A DNA stretch of 64,000 nt from Methylobacterium sp. WSM2598. GTDB taxonomy: Bacteria; Pseudomonadota; Alphaproteobacteria; Rhizobiales; Beijerinckiaceae. Location of the stretch: assembly GCF_000379105.1 (NCBI RefSeq), contig NZ_KB900609.1, positions 441,781 through 505,780 on the forward strand, written 5' to 3'. The position numbers and the translations under genes are program-made. This document shows positions 1 through 7,165 of this stretch, in pieces (the stretch's first letter is position 1; every line of letters begins with the position of its first letter). Under the pieces are notes generated by a model. The model saw nothing but the letters and a program-made list of their open reading frames with translations. It did no database searches and was not told where the DNA came from.

Positions 1-229
1 CGGCCGCACCGCGCGCGCCGCCCGCACCGGCCCCGCCGCCCGGGCCGCCTGCCCCGCCGACACCGCCGCCCGCGCCTCCGCCGCTCGCACCGCCGCCCGC
101 CCCGACGCCGGCCCCGCCACCCGCGCCGCCGGCCCCGCCTCCGCCGCCAGCGCCGCCCTGCGCGTAGGCGGTTGCGGCACCGAGGACCAGGATGCTGGCG
201 GTCAGCGTTCCACGAACGAGCTTGTTCAT
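1..229 (-). CDS. Glycine-rich exported protein, truncated by window edge
   Basis: Only the N-terminal 76 codons are present; the frame is open to the window edge. The ATG at 229 follows a strong Shine-Dalgarno (AGGAGGA at 236-242, minus strand). Residues 1-23 look like a Sec signal peptide: a basic start (MNKLVRG), a hydrophobic core (ILVLGAATA) and an AYA-Q cleavage site. The mature part seen is almost entirely Gly and Ala with a few Ser, Val and Pro, mostly GGAGG-type repeats, so it is probably disordered or a surface/matrix protein. No catalytic domain is visible. The function is unknown; low-complexity GC-rich sequence could mimic such a frame, but the signal peptide and ribosome site argue that it is real. 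Confidence 0.65.
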   Translation of the reverse strand, partial: MNKLVRGTLTASILVLGAATAYAQGGAGGGGGAGGAGGGAGVGAGGGASGGGAGGGVGGAGGPGGGAGAGGARGAA

Positions 230-466
230 CGCGTGTCCTCCTGTGCGGGGCCCTGCCCGGGGGCGGGCCGCTCGCAAGTCAGCCCGCAACCGCAGGAGGA
301 TCGAAAAGGTTCCCGGCCGCGCGGTCGCCGCCGCGGCGCGCGGGCCGCGGAAGCCCGACAGGGTGGCGCCGGCCGAGCCCGGGACATCTCGAACGTGCGA
401 TACACGCCAACGACGTCACGAAGGTTCGGGAACCGAACCAGCTGTCATGGGAGATGGCCGCCGGGA

Positions 467-1312
467 TCAGCGGCCACCCGGCTCGTCGAGGCGCCACGCG
501 GTGACCTCCGCCATCGCCGTGCCGAAGGTCGTGCCCACCGCGATGCGCACGGGGGCGAGGACGCGGCTGGACCCGACCGGGGCGAGCCAGACGCGCAGGT
601 CGCGATTCTCCTGCATGGCGCGCACGACCCAGCGCTTCGGCCGATGGCCCGAGAGCGGCACGTAGCGGGCCCGGCAGAGCACGGCAGGGCCCGCGTAGCC
701 GGGGCCGTCGAAGGTCATCGCCTGCCCCTCGCCGAGGGGCACGTCGAAGCGCGCCGTGCCGTCATGGACCGGCAATGTCCGGTCGCAATCGCGCGCGGTC
801 GGGGCGCCGGGCGGGCTCAGCTGCGGACCGATCAGGGCCGAGAGCGGGTCGACGACGTCGCGGTCGTCGCCGGGCCGCGCCGGCACACGGTCGGGTTTCG
901 CCCGCGCATCCGGCGTCATGTGCACGGCGACGAGCCGGCCGGCATCCAGACTCATGCGCTCGCTGATCGGCGTGCCGCCGTAATCGGCATCGAGCGCGAA
1001 GGATTGGGGCCGCACCGCCGCCTCGGCGAGGCCGCCCTGGGCGGTGGCGGTGCCCTTGCCGCCCCAGAGCACGCTGGCGAGGCCGCTCAGGGTCGCGTCG
1101 AGGCGCAGGGCGTAGCGCCGCCGGGCCCCGATCTCGGTGCGCAGGGTCGCCGTCCCGACCGGCAGGCCCGCCAGCGTCACCCGGTAGGTGGCTTCCAGGG
1201 TCGCGGCGCGCGGGGCGCCGGGGAGCGCCGGGGCGGCCAGGACGACGAGGCCGGCGAGGACGACGAGGCCGGCGAGGACGACGGGGCGGGCGGGACGCAG
1301 CGGTCGCATCAC
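467..1312 (-). CDS. DUF3108 domain exported protein
   Basis: This 281-residue protein has an N-terminal hydrophobic signal segment (residues about 8-30, built from VLAGLV repeats) and then a beta-rich periplasmic domain that matches the DUF3108 family in length and pattern (ATYRVTLAGLPVGTATL near the start of the mature part). DUF3108 proteins are thought to resemble lipid-carrier or LolA-like envelope proteins; no enzyme activity is known. The start is GTG 1312, directly followed by ATG 1309; AGGAG lies about 9 bases upstream of the GTG. It stands alone between two minus-strand genes with gaps of over 100 bases. Confidence 0.75.
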   Translation of the reverse strand: MMRPLRPARPVVLAGLVVLAGLVVLAAPALPGAPRAATLEATYRVTLAGLPVGTATLRTEIGARRRYALRLDATLSGLASVLWGGKGTATAQGGLAEAAVRPQSFALDADYGGTPISERMSLDAGRLVAVHMTPDARAKPDRVPARPGDDRDVVDPLSALIGPQLSPPGAPTARDCDRTLPVHDGTARFDVPLGEGQAMTFDGPGYAGPAVLCRARYVPLSGHRPKRWVVRAMQENRDLRVWLAPVGSSRVLAPVRIAVGTTFGTAMAEVTAWRLDEPGGR

Positions 1313-1426
1313 GGGCGGGCACTCCTCGCCGCGGGCTGGCCGGACCGGCCGCGCCGGTCCCCCGCGGCGCTGGTTAGCGCGGCCGCGCTGGACGCCCGAT
1401 GAACGACGGCACCGGCAAGCCGGCGC

Positions 1427-2584
1427 CTACGCGGCGGGGCCTGGCCTGCCAGGCCGCAACCGGCGGGGACTCGGCAGGCGCCACGCGGCGTCGCGCAGCT
1501 GCAGGAAGGGCCGCTCGACGAGCCGATGCGAGAGGGCGCCGAGCGCGAGGCTCAACCCCAGGGCGGTCGCGACCGTGAGCCCGGCGGGAACCCGCCCGCC
1601 CAGCTGCGCCTCGTGCACGCCCAGCGCGTAGATGACGACGAGATGGTACAGGTAAGTGCCGTAGGAGATCCGGCCGAGGGAGCGCAGCGGCGCCGCGGCG
1701 AGCAGGCCGGACAGCCAGGAGGCCGGGCGGCCGACCGCGAGGTGCGCGACGATCCCGTAGCTGAGCAGCGCGCAGCCGACCAGGGTCGGGCACCAGTACC
1801 AGCCGCCGGCCGGGACGTAGCCGAGCCTGCGCCCGAGGAGGCCGAGCCCCATCGTGGCGATCCCGGCCGCGACCGTCGCGAGGCAGGACAGGCCCGAGGC
1901 GGATCGTCCCTCCGCCTCCCGGAACGCGATCCAGGCGCCGAGGGACAGCGAGAGCATCCGCGTCGGCAGCGACTTGTAGATGAGTTCCGCCGAGAGCTCG
2001 GCGGGCAGGCTCTCGGCCAGCGCGACCGCGGCCAGCACCGCGATCCCCGGGAGGACGGCCCGCGTCAGCCAGCGGACCCAGGCGAGCGGCACCAGGGCGA
2101 GGAGGAGCGGCCAGACCAGGTAGAATTGCTCCTCGACCGCCAGGGACCACGCGTGCTCCATCGTGAACGACGCGGGATGCAGGGGTTGATAATAGTTCAG
2201 CGTGTAGGTCAGCGCGCTCACCGTGTAGGGCGAGACGTGCCGGACGAGGAGCGTCGCGACGAGCAGGCAGACGTAGTAGGCCGGGACGATGCGCAGCGCC
2301 CGGTTGAGGTAGAACCGGCCGAGATCGACCCGTCCGGTGAGCAGGATCTGGCGGAGCAGGATGCGCGTGATGAGGAAGCCGCTCAGCACGAAGAAGACGT
2401 CGACCGCGACGGTGCCGACCCAGGCCTCGTTGGCGAGGTGCCAGGGCACGGCCAGGGCCGGCGGGACGTCCGGGCAAGGCAGGTGCGAGGCCAGGACCGC
2501 CGCCATCGCCAGGGCGCGCAGGCCGTCGATCGGGGCCAGGTAGGGGAGCGGCCCGGCAGGGGTCGACGGCACGGGCGCCTCCAT
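1427..2584 (-). CDS. Acyltransferase 3 (OafA/YrhL-type) membrane protein
   Basis: This is a 385-residue integral membrane acyltransferase of the Acyl_transf_3 family, which transfers acyl groups to sugars of surface polysaccharides. It opens with the family signature IDGLRALAMAAVLASH, in which the His is the usual catalytic residue, followed by VDVFFVLSGFLITRI and RFYLNRALRIVPAYY. About ten hydrophobic segments follow. The frame extends upstream to 2743, but that part is Arg/Pro-rich and unlike the family, so ATG 2584 is preferred although its ribosome site is weak. The acceptor substrate cannot be told from sequence. A second, truncated member of the family lies at the right edge of the window. 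Confidence 0.85.
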   Translation of the reverse strand: MEAPVPSTPAGPLPYLAPIDGLRALAMAAVLASHLPCPDVPPALAVPWHLANEAWVGTVAVDVFFVLSGFLITRILLRQILLTGRVDLGRFYLNRALRIVPAYYVCLLVATLLVRHVSPYTVSALTYTLNYYQPLHPASFTMEHAWSLAVEEQFYLVWPLLLALVPLAWVRWLTRAVLPGIAVLAAVALAESLPAELSAELIYKSLPTRMLSLSLGAWIAFREAEGRSASGLSCLATVAAGIATMGLGLLGRRLGYVPAGGWYWCPTLVGCALLSYGIVAHLAVGRPASWLSGLLAAAPLRSLGRISYGTYLYHLVVIYALGVHEAQLGGRVPAGLTVATALGLSLALGALSHRLVERPFLQLRDAAWRLPSPRRLRPGRPGPAA

Positions 2585-2886
2585 TCCGCGTCCATTCGCG
2601 GCCGAACGTGTACCGGGTTGCGGCCGGCGCGCGCCTTCCGAAGAATACGCAGGAGCCGATCCGTCGAGGGGTTGCCCGCGCCGCGGCCGCGCCTTCCGGG
2701 CGCCGTCGCGCCCACCGCGATCGGGGCGGCGGGCGCGGGGCATGCCGCGGCGATCTCCGGTGAACGGCGGGCGGCGGGCGCTTGCCAGGGGCGCGCGGAA
2801 CCGGGACCATTCTGGCGCCGCGCTGCGCCGCCCGTCCCGGGGCGGAGTTCGGCGGCGACGCCCCGTTCGGCCCAGGGAGTTTCGCG

Positions 2887-3712
2887 GTGACCCGGCTCCT
2901 CCTCGCCCTCCTCGGCGCGCTGACGCTCGGCGCGAGCGCCGCGGCGCAGCCCGAGCAGGTGACCTTCCCGTCGGCCGACGGCCAGCCGATCCAGGCCCTG
3001 CTCTTCCGCCCTGCGGCGGCGGGGCGCCACCCGGCCGTGGTCGCCCTGCACGGCTGCGGCGGGCTCTTCGACCGGGACGGGCGGCTGAACGCCCGCCACG
3101 CGGATTGGGGCGAGCGCCTCGCCGCCGCGGGGTTCCTGGTCCTGATGCCGGACAGTTTCGGGTCCCGAGGCGTGGGCTCGCAATGCGGCATGACCGGCCG
3201 GGTCGTGCGGCCCGGCCGCGAGCGCCTGGGCGACGCCTTCGCGGCCAAGGCCTACCTGCAGGGGCGTCCCGACGTGGAGTCCCGCGCCGTCAGCCTGCTC
3301 GGCTGGTCGAACGGCGGCACGACCCTGCTCCACGTCACCCGCGCGGGCGCGCGACCCCTTCGAGGGTCCCGGCTTCGCGAAGGCGGTCGCCTTCTATCCG
3401 GGCTGCCGCATCCCGGCCGAGCGGGGCTGGCACGCGGCGATCCCGGTCCTGATCCTGGTCGGCGGGGCCGACGACTGGACCGGGGCCGAGCCCTGCCGCG
3501 GCCTCGCCGAGGCCGCCCGGGCGGAGGGATCCCCGGTCGAGCTCGTCGTCTATCCGGGCGCCTACCACGACTTCGACGCCCCGAACCTGCCCGTCCGGGA
3601 GCGGCGGGGCCTCGCCTACACGGTGAACCAGGACGGCGTCGCGCATGTGGGCACCGACCCCGCCGCCCGGGAGGACGCCCTGCGGCGGGTGCCCGCTTTC
3701 CTCGGCCGCTGA
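2887..3712 (+). pseudogene. Dienelactone hydrolase family protein, frameshifted
   Basis: An exported alpha/beta hydrolase of the dienelactone hydrolase family is split between two frames. The GTG start at 2887 follows AGGGAG and encodes a signal peptide ending near ASAAAQ. The first frame carries VVALHGCGG (oxyanion region) and the nucleophile elbow GWSNGG. After HVTRAGA (about 3350) homology moves to the next frame, starting DPFEGPGFAKAVAFYPGC at 3353. That frame holds the catalytic Asp (GGADDWT) and His (YPGAYHDFD) and stops at 3710-3712. One extra base in the alternating-GC run GCGGGCGCGCGACC at about 3341-3355 explains the break. It may be a genuine pseudogene or a sequencing error; without it the protein would be about 275 residues, normal for the family. 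Confidence 0.75.
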
Positions 3713-3713
3713 G

Positions 3714-4060
3714 GGCTCGGGCGGCGAGCGGCGCCTCTTCCAGCGCGTCGGCCGGGCCGACGAACGCGACGCGGATCCGCTCCTCGGGCACGCCGCGGCG
3801 CGACAAGCCGTTCACCAGCGCGGCCGGGAAGGGCCTGGGGCCGCACAGGCAGTCGGTGGCGCGGTCCGAGGGCGTCCGGGCGGCGAGCCATTCGGCGGTG
3901 ATCAGGCCCGCCCCGTCGAATCCTCTCCGGCCCGGTCCTGGGCGTCCGGCGCCTCGTGGACGGTGTGCAGGCGGACATTGTCCCGCCCCGCCGCGAGGCT
4001 GCGGACATGATCCCGCATGGCGTGGACGCGGCCGTTCCGGGCGCCGTTCACGGACAGGTC
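3714..4060 (-). pseudogene. Flavohemoprotein (hmp-like) C-terminal remnant
   Basis: Minus-strand translation gives pieces of the C-terminal NAD-binding part of flavohemoglobin, the nitric oxide dioxygenase. One frame reads NGARNGRVHAMRDHVRSLA and then runs into a stop; one base away the next frame continues GAGLITAEWLAA, DCLCGPRPFPAALVNGL and FVGPADALEE, matching in order the end of Hmp. The globin and FAD domains are missing and at least one frameshift is present at about 3905-3925, so it cannot make an active enzyme. It lies tail-to-tail with the hydrolase and next to an NsrR remnant on the other strand, the classical partner of hmp. The identification rests on recognised motifs, not on a search. 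Confidence 0.6.
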
Positions 4061-4105
4061 GGGCGGCTCGGGCTAGGTCCACACGCTGCGGGGCCGCGGC
4101 GGCAT

Positions 4106-4315
4106 CCGCAGTGCTTCGCCGGCGGCGCCTGCGCGGTCACGCCCTCCTGCCGCCTGAAGCGCGCGCTCGGGGAGGCGCTCGCCGCCTTCCTGGCGGTGCT
4201 CGACGGCGCCACCCTGGCGGACCTGCTCGGCGGGGAGGCCGGGCCCGACCTGGCGCGGCTGCTCGGCATTCCCGGCACCGAGGCGACCGACGCCCGGGCG
4301 GAGGTAGGGGGCTGA
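4106..4315 (+). pseudogene. NsrR-like Rrf2 regulator, C-terminal remnant
   Basis: The sequence from about 4106 to the stop at 4313-4315 encodes QCF, then CAVTPSCRLKRALGEALAAF, then LAVLDGATLADLL. This matches the C-terminal half of NsrR, including three cysteines with the spacing of its iron-sulphur ligands. The N-terminal winged-helix DNA-binding domain is absent: upstream in the same frame nothing resembles an Rrf2 protein. NsrR represses hmp and senses nitric oxide. A divergent hmp remnant lies just to the left, so both genes appear to have lost their 5' halves in one deletion. No start codon or ribosome site suggests expression. Confidence 0.6.
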
Positions 4316-4345
4316 TCGCCCGGGCTTCCCGGCGCGCCGGCCGAA

Positions 4346-5209
4346 TCAGTCCAGAGCCGCCCGCACCGCCTCCGGCAGGGCGTAGGATTCCTCCGGCCCA
4401 GGGAAGCGGCCGGCGCGCACGTCCTCCGCGTAGGCCGCCAGACCGGCCTGGAGCAGGCCGTAGCCGTCGACGTAGGTGCGCACGAACTTCGCCTTGCGGC
4501 CGGGCAGCAGCCCGAGGAGATCGTGCAGGACGAGGACCTGCCCGGCGCAGTGCGGCCCCGCGCCGATGCCGATGGTCGGGATCGCCAGCGCCTCGGTGAT
4601 CCGCGCCGCCAGTTCCGCCGGGATCCCCTCCAGCACGAGCGAGAAGCAGCCCGCATCCTCGAGGCGCTTGGCGTCCTCGACGATGCGGCGCGCCTGCGCG
4701 ACCGCGCGCCCCTGCACCTTGAAGCCGCCCATGGCGTTCACGCTCTGGGGCGTGAGCCCGAGATGCCCCATCACGGGGATCTCGCAGGCCACGAGCGCCT
4801 CCACCACCGGCACCCGCGCGGCGCCGCCCTCGAGCTTCACCGCCGCCGCCCCGCGCTGCAGGAAGCCGCCGGCGTTGCGGATCGTGTCGGGGAGGTCGAG
4901 GTGGAAGGTCAGGAACGGCATGTCGGCCACGAGGAGCGCGCGCGGCCGGGCACGGGCCACCGCCTCGACGTGGTGGTTCATCATCGCGAGGCTGACCGGC
5001 AGCGTGTTGTCGAAGCCGAGGCAGACGTTACCGACGCTGTCCCCGACCAGGATCACGTCCACCACCGGGTCGACGAGCCGGGCCATCGCGGCGTCGTAGG
5101 CCGTCACCATCACGATCCGGCGCCCCTCGGCGCGCCAAGCCTGCAGCATCGGGATCGTCACCGGCGGGGATGCGGGCGGGGTCGCGGGCGGATCGGGATG
5201 ATGGCTCAC
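4346..5209 (-). CDS. panB: 3-methyl-2-oxobutanoate hydroxymethyltransferase
   Basis: PanB (287 residues) adds a hydroxymethyl group from 5,10-methylene-tetrahydrofolate to alpha-ketoisovalerate to give ketopantoate, the first committed step to pantothenate and CoA. Family signatures are clear: MVTAYDAAMARLVD, ILVGDSVGNVCLGFDNTLPVS (metal/substrate Asp), KLEGGAARVPVVEAL, MGHLGLTPQSVNAMGGFKVQGR and IGIGAGPHCAGQVLVLHD. The start is GTG 5209, overlapping the TGA of the upstream TetR gene (GTGA), with AGGAGGT as ribosome site. Translational coupling to a TetR regulator is an unusual context for panB and may place it under that regulator. Confidence 0.95.
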   Translation of the reverse strand: MSHHPDPPATPPASPPVTIPMLQAWRAEGRRIVMVTAYDAAMARLVDPVVDVILVGDSVGNVCLGFDNTLPVSLAMMNHHVEAVARARPRALLVADMPFLTFHLDLPDTIRNAGGFLQRGAAAVKLEGGAARVPVVEALVACEIPVMGHLGLTPQSVNAMGGFKVQGRAVAQARRIVEDAKRLEDAGCFSLVLEGIPAELAARITEALAIPTIGIGAGPHCAGQVLVLHDLLGLLPGRKAKFVRTYVDGYGLLQAGLAAYAEDVRAGRFPGPEESYALPEAVRAALD

Positions 5210-5853
5210 GGTGTCACCTCCTCGGGCGGCCGCGCCGGGCCGGTCAGGCCGAGCCCGATCGCGGCGACGACGGTCTCGATCTGGCGGCGCAGGACCGGCT
5301 CGCTCAGCGTCATCAACTTCTCATCGAGGCCGAGGCTTACCATGCCGTGCGTGGCGGAGAAGAGCGTGCGGGCCAGAAGGGCCCGGGCAGCCTCGTCGAG
5401 GTCGGGCCGCAGCACCGCCAGCGGCGCCTCGATGTGCTGGAACAGGCGCACCTGCTCGCGCAGGAACCATGCCGGCGGCGCCACCGCCATCCGGTGCTGG
5501 AACAGGGCGCGCCAGCGGGCCGGGTGCTGGATGGCGAAGCGCAGGTAGCTCACCGCCAGCCGCACCAGGTCCTCGGTCGCCGCCCCTCGGTCCGCGTGCG
5601 CCGCGCCGCCCTCCCCGGTCGCGGTCCGCACCGCCGTGATCGTGCTCTCGAAGAGCTGCAGCGTGCGCAGGTTCACGCTGAGGATCAGCGCGTCGAGGTC
5701 GGGAAAGACCGTGTAGATCGCACCCACCGCGCAGCCCACCGCCTTGGCGAGGTCGCGCGCCTTGAGGGCGCCGAGCCCCCCCTCGACGATGGCCGCCTCC
5801 GCCGCATCGACCAGCGCCCGGCGCAGCTGCTCGCGGCGCTCCTCCGTCGTCAT
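5206..5853 (-). CDS. TetR/AcrR family transcriptional regulator
   Basis: This 215-residue regulator has an N-terminal helix-turn-helix (LKARDLAKAVGCAVGAIYTVFPDLDALIL, about residues 31-60) and a C-terminal ligand domain of the WHG type (LFQHRMAVAPPAWF and following helices). ATG 5853 follows GAGGTGGG and is preferred over an upstream start at 5979, because the added N-terminus is unlike TetR proteins and would cross the operator region. It overlaps panB by GTGA. Three copies of TGAACnnnGTTCA lie between it and the divergent PspA-like gene and are the probable operators, so it is likely an autorepressor that also controls the divergent genes. The ligand is unknown. Confidence 0.85.
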   Translation of the reverse strand: MTTEERREQLRRALVDAAEAAIVEGGLGALKARDLAKAVGCAVGAIYTVFPDLDALILSVNLRTLQLFESTITAVRTATGEGGAAHADRGAATEDLVRLAVSYLRFAIQHPARWRALFQHRMAVAPPAWFLREQVRLFQHIEAPLAVLRPDLDEAARALLARTLFSATHGMVSLGLDEKLMTLSEPVLRRQIETVVAAIGLGLTGPARPPEEVTP

Positions 5854-5878
5854 CCCACCTCGCTCCCTCCGCAGCGCG

Positions 5879-5891
5879 TGAACGTCGTTCA
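5879..5891. promoter_or_regulatory. Palindromic operator candidate 1 (TGAAC-N3-GTTCA)
   Basis: The perfect inverted repeat TGAACGTCGTTCA lies 26 bases upstream of the TetR start. It is one of three copies with the same five-base arms in the 106-base divergent intergenic region. Arms of this size and symmetry are typical of TetR-family operators. Confidence 0.65.
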
Positions 5892-5901
5892 AAATTCTGC
5901 T

Positions 5902-5914
5902 TGAACCATGTTCA
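5902..5914. promoter_or_regulatory. Palindromic operator candidate 2 (TGAAC-N3-GTTCA)
   Basis: TGAACCATGTTCA is the middle copy, 23 bases centre-to-centre from copy 1. It would sit across the core promoters of both divergent genes. Confidence 0.65.
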
Positions 5915-5935
5915 GGGACGTGTATCGTGGCCTCG

Positions 5936-5948
5936 TGAACAACGTTCA
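5936..5948. promoter_or_regulatory. Palindromic operator candidate 3 (TGAAC-N3-GTTCA)
   Basis: TGAACAACGTTCA lies 34 bases centre-to-centre from copy 2 and ends 12 bases before the chosen start (5960) of the PspA-like gene. Occupancy here would block transcription or translation initiation of that gene. Confidence 0.65.
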
Positions 5949-5959
5949 TGAGGTCCTTC

Positions 5960-6661
5960 ATGCTCCGGATCTTCGCCACCCTCGCCCGCGGGGCCGCCGC
6001 CCGCGCCTGCGAGGACGTCCTGGACCAGCACGCGCTTCCCCTCCTCGAGCAGCAGATCCGGGAGGCCGCGGCCGCCCTCGACGGCAGCCGCCGGGCCCTG
6101 GCGCAGGCGATGGCTCAGCAGGGCGCCGACGCCAAGCGCGAGGCCGGCCTGCGGGACCGGCTCGCCGACCTGGAGACCCGCGCGGTCGCGGCGCTGGCGG
6201 GCGGGCGGGAGGACCTCGCCGGCGAGGCTGCCGAGGCGATCGCGGCGCTGGAGGCCGACCTCGCGTCGTTGGCCGAGGCGCGTGCCGCCTTCGACAGGGA
6301 GGTCGAGGCCCTGCGCCGCACCGTCCAGGAGGGCGGGCGCCAACTCGCCGAGTTGGAGCGCGGCCGGCGGCTCGCCGAGGCCGGCGAGGCGGTGCGCCGC
6401 CTGCGCGTCCGCCGCGGCGAGGGCGCGCCCGGCGCGGGCCCGGCGCTGGCGGAGGCGCAGGCCACGCTGCGCCGGCTGCGCGAGAAGCAGGCGCAGGAGG
6501 CCGCCGTGGCGGAAGCGATGACCATCCTCGACGCCGCGCAGCCCGCGTGCATCGCCGAGCGGCTGGAGGAGGCGGGCTTCGGTCCCCGCACCCGTCCCAA
6601 TGCCGCGAGCGTCATGGAGCGCCTGCGGGCCAAAGCGGCCGGTGCTCCGGCCGCGTCCTGA
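5960..6661 (+). CDS. PspA/IM30-like coiled-coil membrane-stress protein
   Basis: This 233-residue, almost wholly helical protein carries long Ala/Glu/Arg-rich heptad-like segments (about residues 30-185) after a short amphipathic start (MLRIFATLARGAAAR), as in PspA/IM30 proteins that bind and stabilise the inner membrane. ATG 5960 is preferred because GAGG lies at the right distance; ATG 5948 would add four residues and overlap the third operator. Its last codons (AKAAGAPAAS) are encoded by the first unit of a 36-bp tandem repeat. Neighbours are a divergent TetR/panB pair and a downstream YiaA-like membrane protein, suggesting an envelope-stress unit. The PspA assignment rests on architecture, so confidence is moderate. 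Confidence 0.7.
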   Translation: MLRIFATLARGAAARACEDVLDQHALPLLEQQIREAAAALDGSRRALAQAMAQQGADAKREAGLRDRLADLETRAVAALAGGREDLAGEAAEAIAALEADLASLAEARAAFDREVEALRRTVQEGGRQLAELERGRRLAEAGEAVRRLRVRRGEGAPGAGPALAEAQATLRRLREKQAQEAAVAEAMTILDAAQPACIAERLEEAGFGPRTRPNAASVMERLRAKAAGAPAAS

Positions 6662-6764
6662 CCCGGCAAAGCGGCCGGCGCTCCGGCCGCGTCCTGACGC
6701 AGCAAAGCGGCCGGTGCTCCGGCCGCGTCCTGACTGAGCAAGCCGGCCGGTGCTCCGGCCGCAC
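6631..6764. repeat. Four tandem 36-bp repeats, each with a palindromic core
   Basis: Units begin at 6631, 6667, 6703 and 6739, an exact 36-base period. Each contains GGCCGG, four bases, CCGGCC (one unit with cgct in place of tgct) and, in the first three, CGTCCTGA. The first unit codes the end of the PspA-like protein and supplies its stop; the others are non-coding. The units could form four successive hairpins between the two plus-strand genes, perhaps acting in termination or mRNA 3'-end protection. Confidence 0.85.
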
Positions 6765-6820
6765 CCTCCGGTCACTTTTGGTCTCGCCACATCATTGCCC
6801 ACAGAAGGACGTCTCATCCC

Positions 6821-7096
6821 ATGACCACGCAACCCGCCACCCAGCACACCTCGGCCTGGGTCGCCTTCACGTACGCCTCCTTCCTCGGGGCCGCCACCAT
6901 GGTCGGGGGCGGCATCCTGTTCCTGCCCCTCGATCTCTGGATCAAGGGCTATCTCGCCATGGGGGTCGTCATGCTGGTGCAATCCTGCGTGACCCTCGTG
7001 AAAACGGTCCGCGACGTCCACGAGAGCAAGCGCATGGTCAACCGGATCGAGGACGCCCGGGCCGAGCGCCTGCTGATGGAGATCGGCAAGGAGTAA
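6821..7096 (+). CDS. YiaA/YiaB two-helix domain membrane protein
   Basis: This 91-residue protein has two hydrophobic helices (about residues 13-35 and 42-60) separated by a short turn, then a charged C-terminal tail (VRDVHESKRMVNRIEDARAERLL). The sequence SAWVAFTYASFLGA and the GYLAMGVVMLVQSCVTLVKTVRD stretch fit the YiaAB two-helix domain. Function of the family is unknown. It follows the PspA-like gene after the 36-bp repeat array and is probably transcribed with it under the TetR operators, although the hairpins may reduce its level. Confidence 0.75.
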   Translation: MTTQPATQHTSAWVAFTYASFLGAATMVGGGILFLPLDLWIKGYLAMGVVMLVQSCVTLVKTVRDVHESKRMVNRIEDARAERLLMEIGKE

Positions 7097-7165
7097 CCTG
7101 ATAGAATGCGGGCCGCCCCCTGGCGCCGTTCCTTCGGCAGACCCCCCATCGACCAAGGTTCAACC

